Positions 33,248 through 42,409 of a DNA stretch of 45,529 nt are shown here, one piece after another (position 1 is the stretch's first letter; the number at the start of each line of letters is the position of its first letter). The notes under the pieces are model-generated. The model saw only the letters and a program-made list of their open reading frames with translations. It was not told where the DNA came from and did not search any database. The DNA is from Anaerovibrio lipolyticus. Lineage in GTDB: Bacteria; Bacillota; Negativicutes; Selenomonadales; Selenomonadaceae. The DNA is taken from positions 1-45,529 of the forward strand of contig NZ_JADYTY010000018.1 of the NCBI RefSeq assembly GCF_021531495.1, given 5' to 3'. A program made the position numbers and the translations under genes.

Positions 33248-34669
33248 ATGTCAAACGGTAAAAATCGTATCTGGCAGCGTATAGCCTATGCCTGCGGTAC
33301 TTTCGGTCATGACGTGTTCTATGCCATGATTGGTACATATTTCATGATTTTTGTTACCAGTAATCTGTTTAACTCAGATAATCCAACTAACGATGCTTAT
33401 ATGATAGGTATTGTTACCACTATCATTCTGGTATTGAGAATTGCGGAGCTTTTCGTAGATCCATTCATTGGTAATATTATTGATAAAACCAAAACCCGTT
33501 GGGGCCGTTTCAAGCCTTGGGTTCTGGGGGGTGCAGTTATCGCAGCTGTTACTTTGGCTATGCTGTTTACCGATTTCGGAGGCTTAACTGTCAGCAATCC
33601 AACTCTGTATCTTGTTATCTTTGCCGTTGTATATTTCATCATGGATATTTTCTACTCCGCTAAGGACGTAGCTATCTGGTCCATGATTCCGGCTTTATCC
33701 TTTGATTCCCATGAGCGTGAGATTACAGCCACTATTGCTCGTATTGGTTCTGTATTCGGTGGTCAGCTAGTTACTGTTATCGTAATGCCAGTTGTTCTGT
33801 ATTTCTCCATCAATCAGAATGGCGGTGCCGGTGATCCAACAGGCTGGTTTGCCTTTGCCTGCATTGGCGGTGGTATTGCTACCCTGGGTGCTATTATTCT
33901 GGGTCTGGGTACTCACGAGCAGGATAATGCTCTCCGTGAAAACAAGGAAGATACTTCTGCCAAGGATGTGCTGAAGGTTCTTACCAAGAATGACCAGCTC
34001 CTTTGGATGGCAATTGCTTATCTGGTTTATGGTATCGGTATCAATATTGTAAACAACTTCAACCTGTATTATTTCATCTATGTAATTGGTGATGCTACCA
34101 AGTTCTCTATTCTGGGTGTTATCAACACTGTTATCGGCCTGCTGGCTGTAGCAGCTTTCCCAATTCTCACCACCAAGTTCAGCCGTCGCAAGCTGTTCTT
34201 TTCTTCCATTGCTGTTATGGCAGTTGCTCTGGTGATTTATGCTATGAGCGGTACTAATGTTACTTTGGCTCTTATTGGTGCAGGTCTATTTGCTTTGCCA
34301 CAGCCATTGGTATTCTTGATTGTGCTGATGACCATTACTGACTCTGTAGAGTATGGCCAGCTGAAACTGGGCCATCGTGATGAAGCAGTTTGCCTCTGCG
34401 TAAGACCTTTGGTTGATAAGTTCGCCGGCGCTGTTTCTTCTGGTATTATCGGCTTGGCTGCCATCTGGGTAGGCATGACCGGCGGCGCCAGTGCCAGCGG
34501 TCTGACTGCTGACAATATGATGCGCTTGCAGATTATCATGTTTGCAGCACCTATCGTATTTATGGCTATAGGTGGTCTTATCTATCGCGCCAAGGTTACC
34601 TTGACTGAGCAGGAGCATGCCCGTATTGTTGAGGAACTGGAAGAAAAATGGGAATCCATGAATAAGTAA
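33248..34669 (+). CDS. GPH-family sugar:cation symporter
   Basis: Glycoside-pentoside-hexuronide symporter of the major facilitator superfamily, 473 residues, about 12 membrane segments. The N-terminal YACGTFGHDVFYAMIGTYF, the loop after segment 2 with DPFIGNIIDKTKTRWGRFKP (about 77-96) and DSVEYGQLKLGHRDEAVC (about 357-374) are GPH signatures (LacS, MelB, RafP). It has no C-terminal IIA domain. Next to alpha- and beta-galactosidases it probably imports melibiose/raffinose-type or lactose-type galactosides. It precedes agaA by 108 bases including a stem-loop. Confidence 0.9.
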   Translation: MSNGKNRIWQRIAYACGTFGHDVFYAMIGTYFMIFVTSNLFNSDNPTNDAYMIGIVTTIILVLRIAELFVDPFIGNIIDKTKTRWGRFKPWVLGGAVIAAVTLAMLFTDFGGLTVSNPTLYLVIFAVVYFIMDIFYSAKDVAIWSMIPALSFDSHEREITATIARIGSVFGGQLVTVIVMPVVLYFSINQNGGAGDPTGWFAFACIGGGIATLGAIILGLGTHEQDNALRENKEDTSAKDVLKVLTKNDQLLWMAIAYLVYGIGINIVNNFNLYYFIYVIGDATKFSILGVINTVIGLLAVAAFPILTTKFSRRKLFFSSIAVMAVALVIYAMSGTNVTLALIGAGLFALPQPLVFLIVLMTITDSVEYGQLKLGHRDEAVCLCVRPLVDKFAGAVSSGIIGLAAIWVGMTGGASASGLTADNMMRLQIIMFAAPIVFMAIGGLIYRAKVTLTEQEHARIVEELEEKWESMNK

Positions 34670-34674
34670 AAAAA

Positions 34675-34713
34675 TTAGTCCCCCCTTTCGCCACAGACGA
34701 GACGGGGGACTAA
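34675..34713 (+). other. Stem-loop between symporter and alpha-galactosidase genes
   Basis: TTAGTCCCCC (34675-34684) / GGGGGACTAA (34704-34713), 10 bp perfect. No T-run follows on this strand (the A-run on the left would act as one on the other strand, where nothing needs termination), so it may stabilise the upstream mRNA or give partial termination. Confidence 0.5.
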
Positions 34714-34725
34714 ACAGTATAACTA

Positions 34726-34755
34726 GGTTGATTACAACCGCCAAAATTAATAATA
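34726..34755 (+). promoter_or_regulatory. Candidate operator and promoter of the alpha-galactosidase gene
   Basis: The inverted repeat GGTTG-atta-CAACC (34726-34739) overlaps a possible -35 box TTGATT, followed by 17 bases and TAATAG. The arrangement would suit repressor or activator control of agaA separate from the symporter. Confidence 0.35.
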
Positions 34756-34777
34756 GGTGAACGACGGGGGTATCTTT

Positions 34778-37018
34778 ATGGCAATTCAGTTTAATGAAAA
34801 AACAAAGCAGTTTCATTTGACCAATGGCAATATCAGTTATGTGTTTGAAATCATGCGGAATGGACAGCTTGGACAGCTGTATTTTGGCCAGGCTCTGCCT
34901 TTGGAGGGAAATTATTCTCACCTCCAGGACAAGGTGCATTATCGGGCGATGCTAGCTCAGGTTTACGAGAATGAATATAGATTTTCGCTGGAGCAGATAA
35001 AGCAGGAATATCCATCCTATGGAACTACAGATTTCCGTGAGGGAGCGGTGGAGGTACTGCAGCAGGATGGCAGCAGGCTTTCTGATTTCTGCTATGTATC
35101 CCATGAGATTGTCCCTGGCAAGCCAAAGCTGGAGGGACTGCCTGCTACCTACGTGGAAAAGGATGAGGAAGCAGAAACCCTGCTGGTAAAGCTCATGGAT
35201 GCCAAGGACGGCATGGAGCTGATTCTGTCCTATACAATTTTTGCTAATTTTGATGCCATTGCCAGAAATGCTTATTTCAAGAACACCGGTGAGGAAGTAG
35301 TCAACCTTACCAAGGCTATGAGTCTGAGTCTGGATCTGCCAGATGATGACTATGATATGGTGCAGTTCTCCGGCTGGTGGACTAGGGAAAGACATAAGAA
35401 AACTGCTCATTTGCGTCAGGGTATCCAGTCCATTGGCAGTACGAGGGGCCAGTCCAGCCATACCCACAATCCTTTCCTGATTTTGAAGCGTCCTAATACT
35501 GATGAAAATCAGGGTGAGGCCATGGGTTTCTCTCTGGTGTACAGCGGTAATTTCCTGGCTCAGGTAGAGGTAGATACCTTTGATACCTCCAGAGTGATGC
35601 TGGGTATTCATCCTCAGTCCTTCTGCTGGCAGTTGAAGCCAGGCCAGCATTTCCAGACACCAGAGGCTGTTATGACCTGGTCAGATACAGGCTTGAATGG
35701 CATGAGCCATATTTTCCACGAGCTGTACCGCAGCCGTTTGGCTCATGGCGTATGGCGGGACAAGGTTTGTCCTATCCTTATCAACAACTGGGAGGCCACC
35801 TACTTTGACTTTGATGAGGACAAGCTGGTAAGGATTGCCAGCAAGGCTCAGGAAGCCGGTGTAGAGCTGTTTGTTCTGGATGATGGCTGGTTCTCCACTC
35901 GCCGGGATGATTATCATGGCCTGGGAGATTGGTCACCAAATAAGGAATTGTTGCCAAATGGCATTACCGGCCTTGCCCAGCGCATTAACGACATGGGCAT
36001 GAAATTCGGCCTGTGGGTGGAGCTGGAAATGGTAAATAAAGATACCCCAATCTACAAGGAACATCCAGATTGGATTATCCATGTGCCAGGCCGTAAGAGC
36101 TCTCATGGCCGTAACCAGTACGTGCTGGACTTCTCCCGTCCAGAGGTGGTGGACTACATCCATGACGATATCTACAAGGTCCTCAGCACCGCAGATATTT
36201 CCTATATTAAATGGGATATGAACCGCAGTATTACCGAATGTGGATCCGCCGGCTGGCCAGCAGCTCAGCAGGGGGAAATCTTCCATCGCTATATCCTGGG
36301 AGTATATGATTTGTACGAAAGATTAACCTCAGAATTCCCCCATATACTCTTTGAATCTTGTGCCTCAGGGGGCGGTCGTTTTGACCCAGGCATGTTCTAC
36401 TATGCACCTCAGGCCTGGGCAAGTGACGATAGCGATGCCTGCGAGCGTCTCTTCATTCAATATGGCACCAGCTACTGCTATCCGCTGTCCTTTATTGGCT
36501 CTCACGTTTCCATTACCCCAAATCACCAGGTATTCAGAAATACCAGCCTGAAATTCCGCGGGGATGTGGCTTACTTCGGCAGCTTCGGCTATGAGCTGGA
36601 TCTGGGCCGTTTGTCTCCAGAGGAATTTGAGGAGGTCAAGGAACAGATTAAGTTTATGAAAAAGTACCGCCAGCTGATTCAGTATGGCACCTTCTACCGT
36701 ATCAAGGATCCATTTGCTGGCAATGAAGCAGCCTGGATGGTAGTATCTCCAGACAAGAAGCAGGCCATCTTCGGCTTCTATCGGATGTTGTCCAAGTCCT
36801 GCATGCCATTCAGCCTGACCAAGCTGCCGGGACTGGATGAAAATGCTACCTACCATGTCACCATAGACAATGTAGAGGAAATGGGCAGCTTCACCGGTGC
36901 CGAGCTGATGCGGGCAGGCTTGGTAACTACTGATGAAGCCTGTGGCGAGCAGAAAACCGAAAAGAAGGTATTCTGTGGGGACTTCTATTCCCGCCTCTTC
37001 CTGTTAGAAGCTAAATAA
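34778..37018 (+). CDS. Alpha-galactosidase, GH36
   Basis: Hydrolyses terminal alpha-galactosyl residues of melibiose, raffinose and galacto-oligosaccharides; no signal peptide, so cytoplasmic. 746 residues from ATG 34778 (GGGGG 7 bases before it; GTG 34757 would add 7 residues with no good binding site). The catalytic nucleophile is D480 in YIKWDMNR and the acid/base is D550 in ASDDSD, 70 residues apart as in Geobacillus AgaA. ESCASGGGRFDPGMFYY and LFVLDDGWF are further GH36 motifs. Between the symporter and a convergent AraC regulator. Confidence 0.95.
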   Translation: MAIQFNEKTKQFHLTNGNISYVFEIMRNGQLGQLYFGQALPLEGNYSHLQDKVHYRAMLAQVYENEYRFSLEQIKQEYPSYGTTDFREGAVEVLQQDGSRLSDFCYVSHEIVPGKPKLEGLPATYVEKDEEAETLLVKLMDAKDGMELILSYTIFANFDAIARNAYFKNTGEEVVNLTKAMSLSLDLPDDDYDMVQFSGWWTRERHKKTAHLRQGIQSIGSTRGQSSHTHNPFLILKRPNTDENQGEAMGFSLVYSGNFLAQVEVDTFDTSRVMLGIHPQSFCWQLKPGQHFQTPEAVMTWSDTGLNGMSHIFHELYRSRLAHGVWRDKVCPILINNWEATYFDFDEDKLVRIASKAQEAGVELFVLDDGWFSTRRDDYHGLGDWSPNKELLPNGITGLAQRINDMGMKFGLWVELEMVNKDTPIYKEHPDWIIHVPGRKSSHGRNQYVLDFSRPEVVDYIHDDIYKVLSTADISYIKWDMNRSITECGSAGWPAAQQGEIFHRYILGVYDLYERLTSEFPHILFESCASGGGRFDPGMFYYAPQAWASDDSDACERLFIQYGTSYCYPLSFIGSHVSITPNHQVFRNTSLKFRGDVAYFGSFGYELDLGRLSPEEFEEVKEQIKFMKKYRQLIQYGTFYRIKDPFAGNEAAWMVVSPDKKQAIFGFYRMLSKSCMPFSLTKLPGLDENATYHVTIDNVEEMGSFTGAELMRAGLVTTDEACGEQKTEKKVFCGDFYSRLFLLEAK

Positions 37019-37034
37019 TATAGTCAGCAGAGAA

Positions 37035-37886
37035 TCAGATATCTTCCTGAGATTCCTGCCGGCGCATCTTTCGGTAGGCAGAGGGGCTCATGCCCTTCTG
37101 CCGCTGAAAGGCTCTGGTATAGGAGTCGCATTTGCTATAACCGCAGGAGTAGACAATGGTTTCAATGGAAAGCTTGGAGGAATCCAGTAGATGACGGGAT
37201 TTGTTAATCCGGCACTGCTGAATATATTCGTGAGGGGACATACCGGTTTTGGACTTGAAAAGGGTGGTCATATAGCTGCGGTTCAATCGTAGGTAATCCG
37301 CTAGTTCCTGTACTGTAAAGGGTTCAGCCAGATGTTTGCGGATATACTCCAAGGCGCTGGTTATATAATCATCGGTTCTGGTCTGAGGCATACTGTCAGT
37401 TTGAACCTCTGCCATAACGGCAAAGAACTCATGGAGCAGGGAAAGACGGCGGAAGTTGTTGACCAGCTGGGCATCGTGGTATTTCAGCATGGTGGACACG
37501 CATTTGTCCAACTGCTGGCCCTGAGCCTCAGTACAGGAGAAGATAGGATTGTCATGGCTAAGGCCTAGAGAGGACACGATGTTTTCTGCATCACTGCCCA
37601 TAAAGGCAACCCAGATATAGCTCCAAGGCTCTTCCAAATCGCTTTCATAGCGGATAACCAGCTCCGGCTCAATCAGGAAGCCTTGACCAGCCTGTAGATT
37701 GTATACCTTGTTTTCATCATAGAAAGTCTTGAAGGTGCCTTTGCCGGAAAGAATGAAATGAATGAGATAATGAGGCCTCATACCTGGGCCATAGTAATGA
37801 CCGGGATGGGTATGAGACTTACCAAAGGTGGTAATGGACAGGGCGGTGTCCTGAGCCGTAAGGACAATCTTTTCTGCATCTTCCAT
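37035..37886 (-). CDS. AraC-family transcriptional regulator (cupin + HTH)
   Basis: 283 residues. The N-terminal cupin (about 15-145, GHYYGPGMRPHYLIHFILSG and QAGQGFLIEPELVIRY) should sense a sugar; the C-terminal double helix-turn-helix (about 175-275, FTVQELADYLRLNRSYMTTLFK and GYSKCDSYTRAFQRQKGMSP) binds DNA. It is of the MsmR/RafR kind that activates galactoside operons. It is divergent from lacZ, sharing 92 bases, and convergent with the alpha-galactosidase gene. Control of both genes is inference from position. Confidence 0.92.
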   Translation of the reverse strand: MEDAEKIVLTAQDTALSITTFGKSHTHPGHYYGPGMRPHYLIHFILSGKGTFKTFYDENKVYNLQAGQGFLIEPELVIRYESDLEEPWSYIWVAFMGSDAENIVSSLGLSHDNPIFSCTEAQGQQLDKCVSTMLKYHDAQLVNNFRRLSLLHEFFAVMAEVQTDSMPQTRTDDYITSALEYIRKHLAEPFTVQELADYLRLNRSYMTTLFKSKTGMSPHEYIQQCRINKSRHLLDSSKLSIETIVYSCGYSKCDSYTRAFQRQKGMSPSAYRKMRRQESQEDI

Positions 37887-37978
37887 ATGTATTCCTCCAT
37901 TCGCTGGCTAACATCATAAACATCATTTTATTTTATCATATTCGGTATAATTTGTTAAATTTGAAGGAGTGTTGAAAA
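37887..37978. promoter_or_regulatory. Divergent regulator/lacZ promoter region
   Basis: A lacZ-directed -10 box TATAAT lies at 37946-37951; the -35 region 17 bases before it is AT-rich (TTTTATT) and poor, as expected where an AraC-type activator is needed. CATCATAAACATCAT (about 37911-37925) contains a short direct repeat that could be an activator site. GAAGGAGTG is the lacZ ribosome binding site. Confidence 0.5.
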
Positions 37979-40900
37979 ATGAGCGGATTCGAGATAAAAA
38001 ACCTGGCAAATCCATTATATTTTGAGGAAAATATCCTGCCTCCTCATAGCGACCACAAATATTATGGTTCTGAGGCAGAGCTGGCCAGTGGCTGTTCCTC
38101 CTTTAAATATTCCTTAAATGGTCTGTGGCATATTCATGTAGCCCGGAATCTGGCAGAGCGCCCAGAGGGCTTTGAAGCCTCTGACTATGATTGCCGACAT
38201 TGGGATACCATAGCGGTGCCTGCCCATATTCAGATGGAGGGCTATGGCAAGCCTCATTATACCAATACAACCTATCCATGGGATGGCCATGAGGCCATTG
38301 TGCCGGGAGAGCTTCCTCAGGAAAATCCTGTGGCCTCCTATGTAAAGTATTTTACTGTGCCAGAGGGCTGGCAGGATGTGCGGATTTCCTTTCAGGGGGC
38401 AGAAACCGCTTTGGCTGTATGGATGAACGGTCATTTTGTAGGCTATAGCGAGGATAGCTTCACCCCATCAGATTTTGATTTGACTCCTTATGTACAGGCT
38501 GGGGAAAACAAGCTGGCGGTGCAGGTATTCCGCTTTGCCAGCGGCAGCTGGCTGGAAGATCAGGACTTCTGGCGGTTCAGCGGTTTGTTCCGGGGAGTTT
38601 ATTTGTACACCGTTCCTCAGATTCATGTAGAGGATATGTTTGTCCATGCTGTACCTACCAAGGCATATGAGTCTGGCCAGCTTTCCTTGGAGATGAAATG
38701 GAATACCCCTGAGGAAAAGAAGCTGACGGTAAAGCTCTTTGACAGCAACGGGGAGCTGGTACTGGATGAGTCCAAGGTGGTGCAGGGCCAGGAAAGCACC
38801 TACGAAGCAGAGCTGGAGAATATCAAGCTGTGGAGTGCAGAGGAGCCAAACCTCTACAGAATGCTGCTGGTGGTAGAGAATGCTGCAGGCGAGGTGCAGG
38901 AGCTGATTCCACAGAATGTGGGCTTCCGTGAGTTCAAGCTGGATGGCAATATTATGAAGCTGAATGGCCAGCGGATTGTGTTCAAGGGCACCAATCGTCA
39001 TGAATTTGACTGCTATAGCGGTCGGGCCTGTGACCAGAAGCTTATAGAGCAGGATATTATTACCATGAAGCAGAACAATATCAATGCAGTGCGCTGTTCC
39101 CATTATCCTAACAGCAGTCTTATCTATGAGCTGTGTGATATTTATGGCCTTTATGTAATAGATGAAACCAATTTGGAAACCCACGGCACCTGGATGAAAA
39201 ATGGCGGAGATTTCCCTGATGAATATACTTTGCCAGATGGTCATCCTCAGTGGCAGGGAGCTGTGCTCCAGAGAGCAGCCAATATGCTGCAGCGGGACAA
39301 GAATCATCCAGCCATTATTATCTGGTCCTGCGGTAATGAATCCTTTGGCGGTGAAACCATCTTCAAGATGCATGAGTATTTCCACAAGGCAGATGCTTCC
39401 CGTCTGGTACATTATGAGGGACTTTTCCATGATAGAAGATTCAACGCTTCCAGTGATATGGAAAGCCAGATGTACACCCATGTGGCCGATATCAAGAAAT
39501 TCCTGGCAGAGCATCGGGACAAGCCTTTTATCTGCTGTGAATATACCCATTCTATGGGCAATTCCAACGGCGGTATGAGCAAATACACCGATTTGACTGA
39601 GGAAGATGAGCTGTATCAGGGTGGCTTTATATGGGACTATGTGGATCAGGCTATAGCTGGCAAGGACAGTCATGGTAAGGATGCCCTCTTCTATGGCGGT
39701 GATTTTGGGGACAGACCAAGTGACTACAATTTCAGTGGCAATGGTATTGTTTTTGCTGATAGAAGCATTACCCCAAAGATGGAGGAGGTCAAGTTCAACT
39801 ATCAGAACTTCTCCCTTTATCCAGAAGCCAAGGGAGTAAAGATTGTTAATAAGAGCCTCTTTACCAATACTGACAAATATGCCTTGAAGCTGTCACTCCT
39901 GAAGGATGGCCAGCAGGTTTGGGAAATGTCCACCTCTGTGGAGATTACTCCTGGGGAAGAAGCCTTTGTAGATTATCCTTATCCATCCTTTGGAGCTGGG
40001 GAATATGCCTTTAATGCAGCTCTGGTGCTAAAGGAGCAGGAAAGCTGGGCACCAGTTGGCCATGAGGTAGCCTTTGGCCAGAATGTGGCCAAAGTTGAAG
40101 CAGAAGGCGGTATCAAGGAATGGCTGGCAGGGAATTGTGTTCCAGCTATGCCGGCACAGGCTTTGGCTGGGTGCTCTGCCATGAGAATCTGCAAATCCGA
40201 TATTAACATCGGTATCTATGGTCATGGCTTCAGCGTTATGTTCTCCAGTGCGGCAGGAAATATTGTTTCCTACAAGTACAATGGGGTAGAGCTTATAGAG
40301 GAACAGCCACAGCTGAACTTCTGGCGCGGTCCAGTGGATAATGACCGAGGCAGCAGCCGTCATATTGACTGCGCTCCTTGGAAGCTGGCCAGCCTGTACC
40401 GCAGAGTCAAGAGCATTGAGCTGTGGGAAAATGGCCAGTGGCAGAAGGTAGAAAGATTCTTTGGTGCTAATGGCATTGGCAATTATCAGGCGGAGGAGTT
40501 CAAAATCCGCTTTAGCTATATTGTGCTGGATAAGCCAGAAACCGTAGTTGCTGTTACTTATACTGTTACCCAGGATGCCACTGTTGCTGTGGAACTGGAC
40601 TACCAGCAGGTAGATGGCCTGCCAGAACTGCCAGACTTTGGCATGATTTTCACCCTGCCAAGGGAATACAGCCAGATTGCTTATTATGGTCTAGGGGCCA
40701 GTGATAATTATGCTGACAGGCAGAATGGTGCCAGATTGGGCATCTTTGCCAGTGATACAGCCAAGGAATTTGCCCCATATCTTAGACCACAGGAATGTGG
40801 CAACCATTGCGGTATCCGCTGGTTCAAGGTTATGGACAAGAAGGGCAGAGGCATGGAGCTTTTAGGGGATGTACCTTTTGAGGCCTCTGCACTGCCATTC

Positions 40901-41086
40901 AATCCACATGAAATCGAAAACGCCCGTCATCCATATGATCTGCCTCAGGTGCATCACACCTATTTGCGGGCATCTGCCGGACAGTCCGGTGTAGGCGGCG
41001 ATGATACATGGGGTTCTCCAGTATTGGATGAATATACTATGAAGAATATTAGCAGAAAATTTGTCTTTAAGTTTAAGGGAATTTAA
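37979..41086 (+). CDS. lacZ: Beta-galactosidase, GH2 (LacZ type)
   Basis: Hydrolyses lactose and other beta-galactosides in the cytoplasm. 1035 residues, single-chain LacZ layout: sugar-binding domain, two immunoglobulin-like domains, TIM barrel, and the C-terminal Bgal_small domain. The acid/base Glu is E454 in IIIWSCGNESFGG; the nucleophile is E521 in CCEYTHSMGNS. GTNRHEFD and the RCSHYPN motif are also standard. galK follows after 24 bases. The gene is divergent from the AraC regulator. Confidence 0.97.
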   Translation: MSGFEIKNLANPLYFEENILPPHSDHKYYGSEAELASGCSSFKYSLNGLWHIHVARNLAERPEGFEASDYDCRHWDTIAVPAHIQMEGYGKPHYTNTTYPWDGHEAIVPGELPQENPVASYVKYFTVPEGWQDVRISFQGAETALAVWMNGHFVGYSEDSFTPSDFDLTPYVQAGENKLAVQVFRFASGSWLEDQDFWRFSGLFRGVYLYTVPQIHVEDMFVHAVPTKAYESGQLSLEMKWNTPEEKKLTVKLFDSNGELVLDESKVVQGQESTYEAELENIKLWSAEEPNLYRMLLVVENAAGEVQELIPQNVGFREFKLDGNIMKLNGQRIVFKGTNRHEFDCYSGRACDQKLIEQDIITMKQNNINAVRCSHYPNSSLIYELCDIYGLYVIDETNLETHGTWMKNGGDFPDEYTLPDGHPQWQGAVLQRAANMLQRDKNHPAIIIWSCGNESFGGETIFKMHEYFHKADASRLVHYEGLFHDRRFNASSDMESQMYTHVADIKKFLAEHRDKPFICCEYTHSMGNSNGGMSKYTDLTEEDELYQGGFIWDYVDQAIAGKDSHGKDALFYGGDFGDRPSDYNFSGNGIVFADRSITPKMEEVKFNYQNFSLYPEAKGVKIVNKSLFTNTDKYALKLSLLKDGQQVWEMSTSVEITPGEEAFVDYPYPSFGAGEYAFNAALVLKEQESWAPVGHEVAFGQNVAKVEAEGGIKEWLAGNCVPAMPAQALAGCSAMRICKSDINIGIYGHGFSVMFSSAAGNIVSYKYNGVELIEEQPQLNFWRGPVDNDRGSSRHIDCAPWKLASLYRRVKSIELWENGQWQKVERFFGANGIGNYQAEEFKIRFSYIVLDKPETVVAVTYTVTQDATVAVELDYQQVDGLPELPDFGMIFTLPREYSQIAYYGLGASDNYADRQNGARLGIFASDTAKEFAPYLRPQECGNHCGIRWFKVMDKKGRGMELLGDVPFEASALPFNPHEIENARHPYDLPQVHHTYLRASAGQSGVGGDDTWGSPVLDEYTMKNISRKFVFKFKGI

Positions 41087-41110
41087 TTTATTGAAAGCGG
41101 GGAAGTAAAA

Positions 41111-42388
41111 ATGAAGAAGGAAGAATTGTTGCAGGGAATCCAGGCAGGTAAATATGATGAAATGATGGTAAAGCTCTATGGTCAGGAGGCTCTGACTGTT
41201 CAGAAACAGCGTTACAGCCAGGCTGTAGAAAATTTTGCCACTCTCTATCCTGAGAGAGAAGATATGGAAGTATTTTCTGCTCCAGGCCGTACCGAGGTAT
41301 GTGGCAACCACACTGACCATCAGCATGGCAAGGTGCTGGCCGCAGCCATCAATCTGGATGCTGTAGCTGTAGTAGGTTTCCATGAGGATGAGGTTATCCG
41401 CCTCCATTCCGAAGGCTATCCTGCCATTACTGTAGAGCTGTCTGACCTGGCTATCAACGAGGCTGAGCATGGTACTACCAAGGCTCTGATTCGGGGCATG
41501 GCTGCTCAGTTTGCCTACAAGGGTGTGAAGATTGGCGGTTTTGATGCCTATGTTACCTCTGATGTATTAGGCGGCAGCGGTCTTTCTTCTTCTGCAGCCT
41601 TCGAGGTGCTGATTGGCACAATTCTGGATATTCATTACAACAAGGGTGCTGTAGGTGCGGTGGATATTGCCAAGATGGGCCAGTTTGCTGAGAACAAGTA
41701 TTTTGGCAAGAACTGCGGTCTGATGGACCAGATGGTTTCCTCTGTAGGCGGTTTTGTCTTTATTGATTTTGCTGATCCAACCAAGCCTGTTATTGACAAA
41801 CATGTCTGCGACTTCGCTGCTGCCGGCATCAGCCTGTGCATTACAGATACCAAGGGAAGCCACGCTGATTTGACTGCTGACTATGTTTCTATTCCTGTAG
41901 AGATGAAATCCGTAGCAGCTCACTTTGGCAAGGAGGTACTCCATGAGGTGGCAGAGGCTGATTTCTTTGCTGAGATTGATGCGCTCCGTGGCAAGGTAAG
42001 CGACAGAGCTATTCTGAGAGCTGCTCATTTCTTTGCTGATGATGCCAGAGTACCACAGGAGGTGGCTGCTCTGGATGCCAAGGACTTCCAGAAGTTCTTT
42101 GACCTGGTAAAGGCTTCCGGCAATTCCTCTGCCAAGTGGCTGCAGAATGTTTACTCCATTCAGAAGCCAGAGGAGCAGGGTGTCAACATGGGCCTGATGG
42201 TCAGCGAGAAGGTATTGGATGGCAAGGGAGCCAGCCGTGTACATGGCGGTGGTTTTGCTGGTACTATTCAGGCCTTTGTACCAACTGAGCTGGTAGATAA
42301 GTATGTGACTGCTATGGAGAACCTTTTTGGTGAGGGAAGCTGCTATAGACTGAATATTCGTCCTCTGGGCGGCGTTCAGGTTATGTAA
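41111..42388 (+). CDS. galK: Galactokinase
   Basis: Phosphorylates galactose at C1, first step of the Leloir pathway. GHMP kinase of 425 residues, with an N-terminal extension before the signature FSAPGRTEVCGNHTDHQHG (about 56-74); the ATP loop is VLGGSGLSSSAAFEVL (about 152-167) and the third motif is RVHGGGFAGTIQAF near the end. In the sequence PGRTEVCGNHTDHQ the usual GEHTDYN is changed to GNHTDHQ, a form common in Firmicutes homologues. GGGGAAG precedes the ATG; galT follows. Confidence 0.95.
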   Translation: MKKEELLQGIQAGKYDEMMVKLYGQEALTVQKQRYSQAVENFATLYPEREDMEVFSAPGRTEVCGNHTDHQHGKVLAAAINLDAVAVVGFHEDEVIRLHSEGYPAITVELSDLAINEAEHGTTKALIRGMAAQFAYKGVKIGGFDAYVTSDVLGGSGLSSSAAFEVLIGTILDIHYNKGAVGAVDIAKMGQFAENKYFGKNCGLMDQMVSSVGGFVFIDFADPTKPVIDKHVCDFAAAGISLCITDTKGSHADLTADYVSIPVEMKSVAAHFGKEVLHEVAEADFFAEIDALRGKVSDRAILRAAHFFADDARVPQEVAALDAKDFQKFFDLVKASGNSSAKWLQNVYSIQKPEEQGVNMGLMVSEKVLDGKGASRVHGGGFAGTIQAFVPTELVDKYVTAMENLFGEGSCYRLNIRPLGGVQVM

Positions 42389-42409
42389 AAATTGCAAGGG
42401 AGTGCTATT

